Position numbers and translations under genes: made by a program. Under the pieces are notes generated by a model. It was not told where the DNA came from. It made no database searches and worked only from the letters and a program-made list of their open reading frames with translations. Below, piece by piece: positions 38,940-46,444 of a stretch of DNA of 59,083 nucleotides. This stretch comes from CAZKCI01 sp964551475. GTDB taxonomy: Bacteria > Auribacterota > Erginobacteria > Erginobacterales > CAZKCI01. Position 1 is the first letter of the stretch. Each line of letters opens with the position of its first letter. The stretch spans positions 1 through 59,083 of the forward strand of contig CAZKCI010000003.1 in the NCBI GenBank assembly GCA_964551475.1. Direction: 5' to 3'.

Positions 38940-39175
38940 AAGCGGTAGCCGACACCCGTCTCCCACTCGCTGATTCCGAGAGAGTCGTCCCGGTTCTCGT
39001 CGATGGCGATGAAGCCGTTGCGCTCGTCGCGGGGGAAGGCGGCCTGGTACTCCTCCCAGGAGACCTGTCCGTTGCCGTCGGCGTCGGCGTCAGCGAAGGC
39101 CTGGCGGGCTTTGGGGGCCGAGGCGCAACCGGAGAGAACGGTCGCGGCGGCGGCGATGGTCAGCCATAGTTTCAT
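38936..39175 (-). CDS. Small EF-hand lipoprotein
   Basis: 79 residues. Signal MKLWLTIAAAATVLSGC gives lipidated Cys17. Two EF-hand-type calcium loops follow: DADADGNGQVSWEEYQAAF (near 29-47) and a second, IDENRDDSLGISEWE (near 58-72). A calcium-binding or signalling role in the envelope is inferred. The ATG shares its A with the TGA of the gene upstream (TGATG), so the two are translationally coupled. The nearby calcium-repeat proteins may give the context. Confidence 0.82.
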   Translation of the reverse strand: MKLWLTIAAAATVLSGCASAPKARQAFADADADGNGQVSWEEYQAAFPRDERNGFIAIDENRDDSLGISEWETGVGYRF

Positions 39176-39408
39176 CACGAACCTCCCGAGGTCAGGCGTT
39201 GGAAGAAGGTGGTCACCCGCGTCGGGATCGTCTCCAGATAGCGGAAGAAGCGGTCCCAGTGGAAGGTGTACTCCGAGCGGTGGAGGCCGGCCACATCGAA
39301 GCCCCCCTCGTTTTTCGCGGTGTCGACCTGGCGCACCTCGAGCGTTTCGCTCTGGACGAAGACGTAGACGAGGGCGGTGATCAGGATCAGTATGATCGCC
39401 CATTTCAT
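39175..39408 (-). CDS. Small single-helix membrane protein
   Basis: 77 residues: MKWAIILILITALVYVFVQ is an N-terminal membrane anchor, followed by a soluble basic/aromatic part (FHWDRFFRYLETIPTRVTTFFQRL). No recognisable domain. It is coupled by TGATG to the EF-hand lipoprotein and probably works with it. Start chosen at the only in-frame ATG that gives the anchor. Confidence 0.7.
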   Translation of the reverse strand: MKWAIILILITALVYVFVQSETLEVRQVDTAKNEGGFDVAGLHRSEYTFHWDRFFRYLETIPTRVTTFFQRLTSGGS

Positions 39409-39453
39409 ATTTATTATACCCGGCGCTTCGGGCTGCTAGGCTGTCGGCCACCC

Positions 39454-41607
39454 CTACTTCGTTACCGGTATGTCCCCCGCCGCCCCGTAGTAGGCGCGGG
39501 TGATGTCCCTGACCGCCCAGAGCGTCTCGGTGTCGCGGAAGAGGCCGAAGTCGACCGTCCCGTTCCCGTCGTAGTCGGCGGGGCACGGGTAGTCGGTGCA
39601 GCAGCCGTAGTAGAAGCGGGTCATCCCGTTGATCGCCCAGAGTCCCCCGTCGGGTCGGAAGATCCCCGCCTCGGCCGTCCCGTTCCCGTCGTAATCGGCG
39701 GGGAGCGGCCAGTCGGAGGCTCCCCCGAAGTAGATCCGGGTGTAGCCCATGACCGCCCACATCCCCGAGGAGGGGCGGTAGAGGGCGATCTCGGGGGCGA
39801 GGGCGCCGGAGTAGCGGGCGGGGACGGGATGGTCGCCGGCCGAGCCGTAGTAGATCTGGGTGACGTCGCGGATCCGCCACATCCCGGTGGAACCGCGGAA
39901 GACGGCGCAGTCCACGTCGCCGTCTCCGTCGTAGTCGCGGGGGGCGGCGAAATCTCCGACGCCGCCCATGAAGAAGCGGGTCACGCCCGGGATCGCCCAG
40001 AGGCCGGTCGAGGGCTTGAAGAGGGCGAGGTCGGAATCGAAGTCGCCGTCGTGGTCGCCGCAGACCGGGCGGTCGCCGCTGGTCCCGAAGTAGATCCGCG
40101 TGATGTCGCGGGCCGCCCAGAGGCCGGCGGAAGCGCGGAAGACAGCCACGTCGGCGTCGCCGTCGCCGTCGTAGTCGCCCTCGGCGATCTCGAAGTCGGG
40201 CAGGGGGAGGACCGGGCCGCAGGTGGGCGAGGGCGAGGGTGTGAGCGTCGGCTCGGCCGTCGGGGTCTGGGCGGGCGACGGCGTGGCCGGTCCGATCAGG
40301 AGGCGTCCGAACATCCCGGTGTCCGGCAGGGACCGGTAGTAGTAGGTCCCGGGGAGTCGGATGAACTTTCCGAAGTCGTCGCCGGGGACGATCGTACCGG
40401 AGTTCCAAGTCGCCGGCCCGAAATCGCAGGTCACGGTGTGGACGTCGGCCCCCTTGTTGTTCCATGCCACCGGTGTGTTGATCGGCAGCCGGATGATGGC
40501 GGGCTCATAGTAGTTGTCCAGGATGTCGATCTCGAAGGGGGGCGGACGGGCGGACGGCGAAGGCGAGGGGGAAGCCGGCGGGATGATGGTTGGCCGGGGC
40601 GAAGGGGTGGCCGGGAGGTGAGGAGTCGGCGTGCGCGTGGGGAGGTGAGGAGTCGGCGTGCGGGTCGGGAGGGGGGGACGGGTGGGCGTCGCCGAGGGGC
40701 TGGGCGATCTCGTCGGCGTCGGCGTTATCGAGGGCGTGGCGATGGGAGAGGGGGTTTCCACGCAGACGTGGTTCTCGATCCGGGCGACAGAGACAGCGTA
40801 ATAGGCCGGAGAGGTGATGCTGGTGGCGCTGTTGCTGATCTTGATATATTGATAGCCCGCGATGTCGGTGGTGGAGTGGAAAAGGAGATCCTCCGGCTCG
40901 TCCGGGCCGGTCCCTTCGTGGTTGCCGGTCGCCCCCCAGACTGGGATCGCCTCGTTCGGGTAATAATAATCGATGACGGCGTTATAAGAACCGGCGAGGC
41001 CGTCGCGGTAGGGGTCGTCGGTGAGCTGGACGATCACGTCCACGGGATCGACGGAGGAATCGACGAAGAATTTATAGTAATCGACGTCGGATTGGGAGCT
41101 CAGAGTTCCCAGGACCCAGGATCCGAGGGTTATGGACTGGGCGTCCGAGAGGGTGTTGTTGTCATGCCCCGTGTCCTCCGTGACCTTCTCGTCGTCGCCC
41201 ATCACGGTGAAATACACGCTATAGGTAGGCGTGGAGTTGTTGCCGTATTCCATCACTTGGGCGGAATAGGTCCCATCCTCCTCCAGGGGCGCGCCGCCGA
41301 TCAGGGAGGCGTACCCGTCCCCGTCGTCGTCGTCGCTCTCGAGCAGGGCTCCGTCCGGCCCGGAGAGATAGAGGACGGTGTCTCCGGCGGAACGGGTGGA
41401 GATCCAGGCCCGGTCGCCGTCCAGGGCGGTGAAGGCGAAGAAGTCGTTGTCCCCGGTGTACTCGATCCAGGCGGAGAACTGGACGCAGGGGTTCGGGGAG
41501 ATGGGGACGGCGGCGTCGGTGGTGTTGTTGTATTCGCAGTCGTCGGCGGCGAGGGCGAGGGGTCCGGCAACGAACAAACTGCACAGAACAACCGACAAGG
41601 CTTTCAT
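39454..41607 (-). CDS. Secreted protein: PPC-like domains, Pro/Thr/Ser linker, cupredoxin-like domain, six DxDGDG repeats
   Basis: 717 residues; the ATG ending at 41607 has CCGGAGGGAAAAGG. Sec signal about 1-21. Two bacterial pre-peptidase-type beta domains (DCEYNNTTDAAVPISP...; DTGHDNNTLSDAQSITLGSW) are followed by a linker of PTRTPTPHLP-type repeats (about 285-350). Next is a plastocyanin-like domain (NYYEPAIIRLPINTPVAWNN, HTVTCDFG, PGTYYYRSLPDTGMFG) that keeps one His and the Met but lacks the Cys and second His of a type-1 copper site. Six exactly 40-residue repeats (478-717) end in GDIPVTK. It is likely a surface or secreted binding protein. Confidence 0.82.
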   Translation of the reverse strand: MKALSVVLCSLFVAGPLALAADDCEYNNTTDAAVPISPNPCVQFSAWIEYTGDNDFFAFTALDGDRAWISTRSAGDTVLYLSGPDGALLESDDDDGDGYASLIGGAPLEEDGTYSAQVMEYGNNSTPTYSVYFTVMGDDEKVTEDTGHDNNTLSDAQSITLGSWVLGTLSSQSDVDYYKFFVDSSVDPVDVIVQLTDDPYRDGLAGSYNAVIDYYYPNEAIPVWGATGNHEGTGPDEPEDLLFHSTTDIAGYQYIKISNSATSITSPAYYAVSVARIENHVCVETPSPIATPSITPTPTRSPSPSATPTRPPLPTRTPTPHLPTRTPTPHLPATPSPRPTIIPPASPSPSPSARPPPFEIDILDNYYEPAIIRLPINTPVAWNNKGADVHTVTCDFGPATWNSGTIVPGDDFGKFIRLPGTYYYRSLPDTGMFGRLLIGPATPSPAQTPTAEPTLTPSPSPTCGPVLPLPDFEIAEGDYDGDGDADVAVFRASAGLWAARDITRIYFGTSGDRPVCGDHDGDFDSDLALFKPSTGLWAIPGVTRFFMGGVGDFAAPRDYDGDGDVDCAVFRGSTGMWRIRDVTQIYYGSAGDHPVPARYSGALAPEIALYRPSSGMWAVMGYTRIYFGGASDWPLPADYDGNGTAEAGIFRPDGGLWAINGMTRFYYGCCTDYPCPADYDGNGTVDFGLFRDTETLWAVRDITRAYYGAAGDIPVTK

Positions 41608-41837
41608 CCTTTTCCCTCCGGTGGCGTTATACAAGCAGGAAGAGATCTCCCTGGCGGTAAAGAGCATGCGGTGTGCCATCTTTAGTCCTGTTTGCCGAAA
41701 AATGGGCCATCACCTTGGCGACAAGGGCATTATAGACACGATTATTGATCAGCGAGAAGTGGAAAATGGACCATGGTGTTACAGCGGAGAAACGGATGTT
41801 GCACTTCTGTTTCGGCGGGGACGGGAGGTCCCCTCGC

Positions 41838-44423
41838 ATGAGAATCCTTCGGACAATGCCGGGCATGGGCAAAGCCGCTCTGTCGATTGCGGCTTTTGCT
41901 TTCTTCGCGGGGATTGCCGTTGCGGAGAACCTGGTTGGCAACCCCGGTTTTGAGGACGGTGGATCGACGCCGGCGTCCTGGTCCGTCTTTCCCCCGTCGG
42001 CGGCCGATGTGGTTTTCGCCTGGGAGACCTCCGCCGTCCGCACGGGTCTCCGCTCCGTCTCCGTCGCCTCGGCGACCGACGGGGCCGGCCTCTGGCACCA
42101 GTATGTCCCGGTGACGGCGGGGACCGTCTATTCCCTCTCCGGCTATATCACGGTCGCCATACCCGACTACGGCGCCTACTGCATGCTTCAGATCGCCTAC
42201 CGCGACGGGGGCGGGACGCTCCTCGAGATGGTGGAGTTCCTCTCCCACCGGGGATCGATGGACTGGATCTGGGATTTCCCCTATCCCCTCCTCACTCGTT
42301 CGCCGGCGGGGGCGTCGTCCGCCGAGATCATCCTTTATCTTCAGGGGCCCGGCCAGGCCTGGTTCGACGACATCTCCTTCGAGGCCGTCGTCACCGGGAC
42401 GATCGCCGGGCGCGTGACCTGTCTCGGCGAGCCGGTGGAGGGGGCGCTGGTCCGCGTCCAGACCACGGACTATCTGGATTACACGGACGAGAACGGGGAC
42501 TACTCCATCGCCGATGTCCCGGTCTCCGCTCCCCGCTATCTCCTCCAGGCTTCCAGCGACGGCTACCGCGACACGGCCCGGGGGGATATCGATGTCATCC
42601 CCGACGGAGTTGCAACTGCCGACGTATCGCTGGAGAGGGGGAGTGCCATGCCCTATCCGGAGCTGCGCGTGAAGTTTGCCTCTCTCCGCCTCCACGACAG
42701 CGTTCCCAACCCGGTCTGTTCCGTGACGGCGGTGATCGACCCCTCCCTCTGCCCCCCCGACGTTCTCCCTTATCTCGATTCGAGCGACTACATCGATTCC
42801 GACAATCCGGGTATCGTCGCCGCGGCCGAGGAGATCGTCTCCTCGCTCGATCCGTCCGAACAGGAGAATACCCGTGCCGTCTCCCATGCCATCTATGACT
42901 GGATCGTGAAGAACTACGAAAACGACGCTGCCGTCGCCTTCGGAGCCTTCACCGACACCACCGCGGGCGGCTGGCAGACGGTGGCGGGAGAGGGCTGGGC
43001 ATGGGGGTTGAGCTTCCTCGACTGGGTGAAGAAGCCATCCGAGAGTTTGGGAGAGCACCGCTGTATCTGCATCGAGCACTCCCGTTTCATCACAGCGCTG
43101 ATGCGCGCTTCCGGCATCCCCGCCCGTCCGGTCAAGACCTACGCCTGCCAGTTCTGGGCCCAGGAGACGTCCGGCTCAGGCGAGTGGATCGGAGTGAGCA
43201 CGCTGAAGGGGAGGGGATCCTATCGTTCGACGGGGAGCCTGACCGCCGGCTACGAGTCGTTCTCTCCCTCCGAAGTCTTCAACTATGCCCTCGACGCTGG
43301 CCCGATCATCCACGAGGACTGGTCGGTCGAGACGGCGGGGATGTTCCGCGAGGTCCATCCTTGGGAGGAGGAGTACGCGTCTTCGCCGGAGGGATTGGCC
43401 GCCGCGGAGGCCAATCTCGAGACTTTCCGTCTGACCGGCGCCGCCTCCTCCGCTCCGCCGCCGGGGACCGCCTCTCGCTATGTCGTCCACTATTCCGACA
43501 TCACCATCCGCCTGGAGAATATCGGCGAACAACGGCGTCTGGTCGTCCGTTTCCCCTTTCCTACCGGCAACGAGCACGTGGAGTGCCTGGAAGAGAGCGC
43601 CTGGTGGACGAACCGCCCCGAGTGCGTGACCGCGTCCTGGATGGAGGAAACGGTCAAGCCTCCCCGGGCCGAAATTGAGCGCTGGTTCAACCTCGAGTTC
43701 GACCTCACGCCGATGGTAGACCGACTTTCCTCCTGCGCCGCCGGCGACTACGACGGCGATGGCGTCGAGGACGTGGCCGTCTTCCGCGACACGGCCGGCC
43801 TCTGGGCGGTCCGCGGCGTGAGCCGTTTCTACTATGGCTCCGCCGGAGATATCCCGGTCTCCGGCGACTACGACGGCGACGGGACGGGCGCGGCGGCAGT
43901 TTTCCGGCGGTCCTCAGGGCTGTGGGCGGTGCGGGGGCTGACCCGCTTCTACCTTGGAAGCTCGGACGACATGCCGGCGGCCGCCGATTACAATGGCGAT
44001 GGGCGTTGCGAGGGGGCGGTCTTCCGCTCGGCTTCCTCCCTCTGGGCGATCCGGGGGGAGACGCGGATCTACTTCGGCTCGACCGGTGACCGCCCCGTCC
44101 GGGCGGACTCCGGGGGCGACGGCACGGGCGACGTCGCCATCTTCCGCCCCTGCGATGGTCTCTGGGCGGTTCGGGGAGGGACGCGCTTTGTCTTCGGCCA
44201 GGCCCGAGATCTCCCCTTCATCTCCGGATCCGACGCCAGCGTCTTCCGCCCGGAGGAGGGGCTCTGGGCGGTCCGCGATCTCACTCGCTTCTACCTCGGT
44301 CAGAGCGGGGATCGGCCGGTGCTCGGCGGCGGTATCTTCCGCGCCGACGACGGCCTCTGGGCGGTCCGGGGTCTGAGCCGCTTCTATTTCGGCGGACAGG
44401 GGGATCTTCCGGCGACGCGGTAG
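41838..44423 (+). CDS. Secreted protein: carbohydrate-binding-like, CarboxypepD_reg and transglutaminase-like domains, six repeats
   Basis: 861 residues from the ATG at 41838 (GGGAGGTCCCCTCGC upstream). Signal peptide about 1-29. A jelly-roll domain (NLVGNPGFEDGGSTPASW... WFDDISFE) is followed by a carboxypeptidase-regulatory-like fold (GTIAGRVTCLGEPVEGALVR, DENGDYSIADVPV). A transglutaminase-like core comes next: CICIEHSRFITALMRASGIP-ARPVKTY (C411 the best nucleophile match), with QFW where HAW is usual. Six repeats (about 637-861) end in GDLPATR; units 5 and 6 have lost the DxDGDG loop. It is divergent from the plastocyanin-like gene. Confidence 0.82.
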   Translation: MRILRTMPGMGKAALSIAAFAFFAGIAVAENLVGNPGFEDGGSTPASWSVFPPSAADVVFAWETSAVRTGLRSVSVASATDGAGLWHQYVPVTAGTVYSLSGYITVAIPDYGAYCMLQIAYRDGGGTLLEMVEFLSHRGSMDWIWDFPYPLLTRSPAGASSAEIILYLQGPGQAWFDDISFEAVVTGTIAGRVTCLGEPVEGALVRVQTTDYLDYTDENGDYSIADVPVSAPRYLLQASSDGYRDTARGDIDVIPDGVATADVSLERGSAMPYPELRVKFASLRLHDSVPNPVCSVTAVIDPSLCPPDVLPYLDSSDYIDSDNPGIVAAAEEIVSSLDPSEQENTRAVSHAIYDWIVKNYENDAAVAFGAFTDTTAGGWQTVAGEGWAWGLSFLDWVKKPSESLGEHRCICIEHSRFITALMRASGIPARPVKTYACQFWAQETSGSGEWIGVSTLKGRGSYRSTGSLTAGYESFSPSEVFNYALDAGPIIHEDWSVETAGMFREVHPWEEEYASSPEGLAAAEANLETFRLTGAASSAPPPGTASRYVVHYSDITIRLENIGEQRRLVVRFPFPTGNEHVECLEESAWWTNRPECVTASWMEETVKPPRAEIERWFNLEFDLTPMVDRLSSCAAGDYDGDGVEDVAVFRDTAGLWAVRGVSRFYYGSAGDIPVSGDYDGDGTGAAAVFRRSSGLWAVRGLTRFYLGSSDDMPAAADYNGDGRCEGAVFRSASSLWAIRGETRIYFGSTGDRPVRADSGGDGTGDVAIFRPCDGLWAVRGGTRFVFGQARDLPFISGSDASVFRPEEGLWAVRDLTRFYLGQSGDRPVLGGGIFRADDGLWAVRGLSRFYFGGQGDLPATR

Positions 44424-44452
44424 ATTTGTTGATAAGTGGATAGGTTGATAAG

Positions 44453-45163
44453 ATGATAGGGGACGTGAATGACGTCCGTCGCATCTATACCGTTCTTCTC
44501 CGCGCCTATGGCCCGCGACGGTGGTGGCCGACCGCACTCCCGGGTGACGACGCCCCCTCCTACCATGGAAAGAGGATGGACGACCGCCAGCGTTTCGAGG
44601 TGATCGTCGGCACGATACTCACCCAGAACACCTCCTGGAAAAACGCGGATAAGGCGATCCGCTCCCTGATCCATGCGGGGGCGCTGGACGCTGGAAAACT
44701 CCGGCGGATGTCTTCCCGCCGCCTCGCCTCCCTCATCCGGAGTTCCGGCTACTACAACCAGAAGGCGGAGAGGCTGAAGCTCGTCTCCGCCTACTTTGCC
44801 GAGAACTTCCGTCGTTTCCGGAAAAAGAGCGGGGCGGAGGAGACCGTCCGCCTTCGGGAAGAACTCCTCCATCTCAAGGGGATCGGGCCGGAGACAGCCG
44901 ATTCCATCCTCCTCTACGCGTTCCAAAAACCGGTCTTCGTCGTTGACGCCTACACCCGCCGTATCTTCCACCGCCTGGGCCTTTGCCGGGAGGATGCGTC
45001 ATACGGCGAACTCCAGGACCTCTTTCACCGCTCACTCCCTCGCGATCAGCGCCTTTTCAACGAGTATCATGCCCTCCTGGTCGAGCACGCGAAAAGGCAC
45101 TGCTCGAAATCCCCCCTCTGTTCCTCCTGCCCCCTGGGAGGAGGGACGGTGTCAAATTGTTAA
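44453..45163 (+). CDS. Endonuclease III/MagIII-like DNA glycosylase
   Basis: 236 residues, 30 bases after the previous gene; a GTG four codons downstream is an alternative start. HhH-GPD base-excision repair fold: VIVGTILTQNTSWKNADKA, then LLHLKGIGPETADSILLYAF and VVDAYTRRIFHRLG. The catalytic Asp (VVDAYT) is kept, but the Lys of the hairpin-helix-hairpin (usually G-x-x-K-T-A) is Glu, which fits a monofunctional glycosylase such as MagIII. Cys residues C-x5-C-x2-C precede the end. The last residues GGTVSNC and the stop are encoded by the palindrome at 45139-45195. Confidence 0.85.
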   Translation: MIGDVNDVRRIYTVLLRAYGPRRWWPTALPGDDAPSYHGKRMDDRQRFEVIVGTILTQNTSWKNADKAIRSLIHAGALDAGKLRRMSSRRLASLIRSSGYYNQKAERLKLVSAYFAENFRRFRKKSGAEETVRLREELLHLKGIGPETADSILLYAFQKPVFVVDAYTRRIFHRLGLCREDASYGELQDLFHRSLPRDQRLFNEYHALLVEHAKRHCSKSPLCSSCPLGGGTVSNC

Positions 45164-45195
45164 GTTGAACTTAACAATTTGACACCGTCCCTCCT
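45139..45195. repeat. Perfect 28-bp-arm palindrome, family F, left of the transposase
   Basis: Arms 45139-45166 and 45168-45195 around a central G. The sequence is identical to 23850-23912 in the shared part. It overlaps the last codons of the glycosylase gene. Confidence 0.93.
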
Positions 45196-45296
45196 GTTCT
45201 CCTGTTCCCTCCCCCGGAAGATTCTTTCGATTTCGTGCAAGAAATTCCTCCCCACAAGCATCCTTATCATTGAGCGCACAACCAGGGGAGGTGCGT

Positions 45297-46301
45297 ATGC
45301 CACGCCAGGCCAGAATCGACTATCCGGGGGCGGTCCATCATGTTCTTGTCCGGGGGATCAATCGCGCCGGGATCTTTCTCGATAACGATGATCGTCGCCG
45401 GTTCCTGAGCAAGCTCTCGGTGAGCTTGCAGCTGGTCCCCCTCGCCTGTTTCGCCTGGGTGCTCATGCCCAACCATGTCCATCTCCTGGTGCGTTCGAAC
45501 GGAGGCCGACTGACCGTGTTGATGCACAAGCTCCTCACCGGATACGCGGTCTATTTCAATCGCCGCCATAACCGTGTCGGCTACGTGTTTCAGGATCGCT
45601 TCAAATCGATCTTGTGCGATGAGAAGATGAATTTCCGGAGACTGGTCAGATATATTCATCTCAATCCCCTCAAGGCCGGCTTAGTCAAGGATATCTGGGA
45701 GTTGAACCGCTATCCCTGGTGCGGCCACTCGGTCATCCTCGGGAATCAGCGAGCGGATTGGCAGGACGTGGAAACCGTGCTGGCTTCTTTCGGCAGAACG
45801 CGCGAAGAGGCGCTGAAGGAGTATATGGACTATCTGCTGGAAGGGCTCTTAGCCGGCCTGGAGAAGGACCTGGAGGGCGGAGGGGTGATCAGGAGCGCCG
45901 GCGGTTGGCAGGGTTTCCAGGCCTTGCGCAAGGGGGGCGAACGCTGGCGGGGGGATGAAAGGATCCTCGGGGACAGCGCTTTCGTCAAGCACGCGCTCGA
46001 AATCGGGGGTGAGCGGCTGACCTGCCGTCGCAGGAAAGAGTCGGCCGGATGGACACTGCAACGGCTGGCTCAGCGTGTCGGGAAAATGACCGGAACAACG
46101 GAGAGGCAGATTCGGTCAGGCAAGAGACAACCCTATTCGGCCAAATCTCGCGCGATATTATGTTGTTGGGCCAGCCGAGATTTTGGTTATCGGTTGACCG
46201 AGATCGCGGACTATCTGGGGGTCACTCGACAGGCGGTATTTTATGCCCTCCATCAGGGCGAGACCATCATTAAAGCGGAAGGCCTGCAGCTTCGGGACTA
46301 G
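45297..46301 (+). CDS. REP-associated tyrosine transposase (Y1/HUH, RAYT family)
   Basis: 334 residues; ATG at 45297 follows CAGGGGAGGTGCGT. It begins MPRQARIDYPGAVHHVLVRG, the standard start of the group. The metal-binding HUH motif is PNHVHLL (H60, H62) and the catalytic tyrosine is probably Y119 in VRYIHLNPLKAGLV. The C-terminal 120 residues are not part of the minimal Y1 domain and end in a helix-turn-helix (GYRLTEIADYLGVTRQAVFYALHQGE) that may recognise the palindrome. All key residues are intact, so it may be active. Confidence 0.93.
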   Translation: MPRQARIDYPGAVHHVLVRGINRAGIFLDNDDRRRFLSKLSVSLQLVPLACFAWVLMPNHVHLLVRSNGGRLTVLMHKLLTGYAVYFNRRHNRVGYVFQDRFKSILCDEKMNFRRLVRYIHLNPLKAGLVKDIWELNRYPWCGHSVILGNQRADWQDVETVLASFGRTREEALKEYMDYLLEGLLAGLEKDLEGGGVIRSAGGWQGFQALRKGGERWRGDERILGDSAFVKHALEIGGERLTCRRRKESAGWTLQRLAQRVGKMTGTTERQIRSGKRQPYSAKSRAILCCWASRDFGYRLTEIADYLGVTRQAVFYALHQGETIIKAEGLQLRD

Positions 46302-46317
46302 GAGACTAGAGGGAACT

Positions 46318-46372
46318 AGAGGGACGGTGTCAAATTGTTAAGTTCAACTTAACAATTTGACACCGTCCCTCT
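46318..46372. repeat. Perfect 27-bp-arm palindrome, family F, right of the transposase
   Basis: Arms 46318-46344 and 46346-46372 around a central C, 16 bases after the transposase stop. Confidence 0.93.
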
Positions 46373-46397
46373 CCGCTACCGGACCGGCCCGATCGAC

Positions 46398-46430
46398 TCG
46401 TCCCGCGGACCCATAGGGTCCGCGGGACGA
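46398..46430. terminator. 15-bp hairpin between the transposase and transketolase genes
   Basis: TCGTCCCGCGGACCC (46398-46412), loop ATA, exact complement (46416-46430). It lies between convergent genes; no clear U-tract on either side. Confidence 0.5.
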
Positions 46431-46444
46431 ACGCGCGACATCAC

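Larger units (their letters stand above)
45139..46372 (+). mobile_element. RAYT transposase bracketed by two perfect palindromes (REPtron-like)
   Basis: The transposase gene 45297-46301 lies between family F palindromes at 45139-45195 and 46318-46372. The central base is G on the left and C on the right, so the two copies are inverted relative to each other, which is the arrangement expected of a REP-associated tyrosine transposase with its own substrate repeats. Solo family F copies elsewhere (23850; variant 36955) look like earlier insertions. Confidence 0.75.

Noticed and set aside
40600..40690. Tandem DNA repeat (GGAGGTGAGGAGTCGGCGTG units)
   Set aside because: It is the coding sequence of the PTRTPTPHLP linker in the plastocyanin-like protein, not a separate repeat element.
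39199..41685. 828-codon open frame on the + strand across the repeat protein
   Set aside because: Its repetitive V/G/D/R-rich sequence is the antisense reading of the 40-residue repeats on the minus strand, which have real motifs, a signal peptide and a ribosome site.
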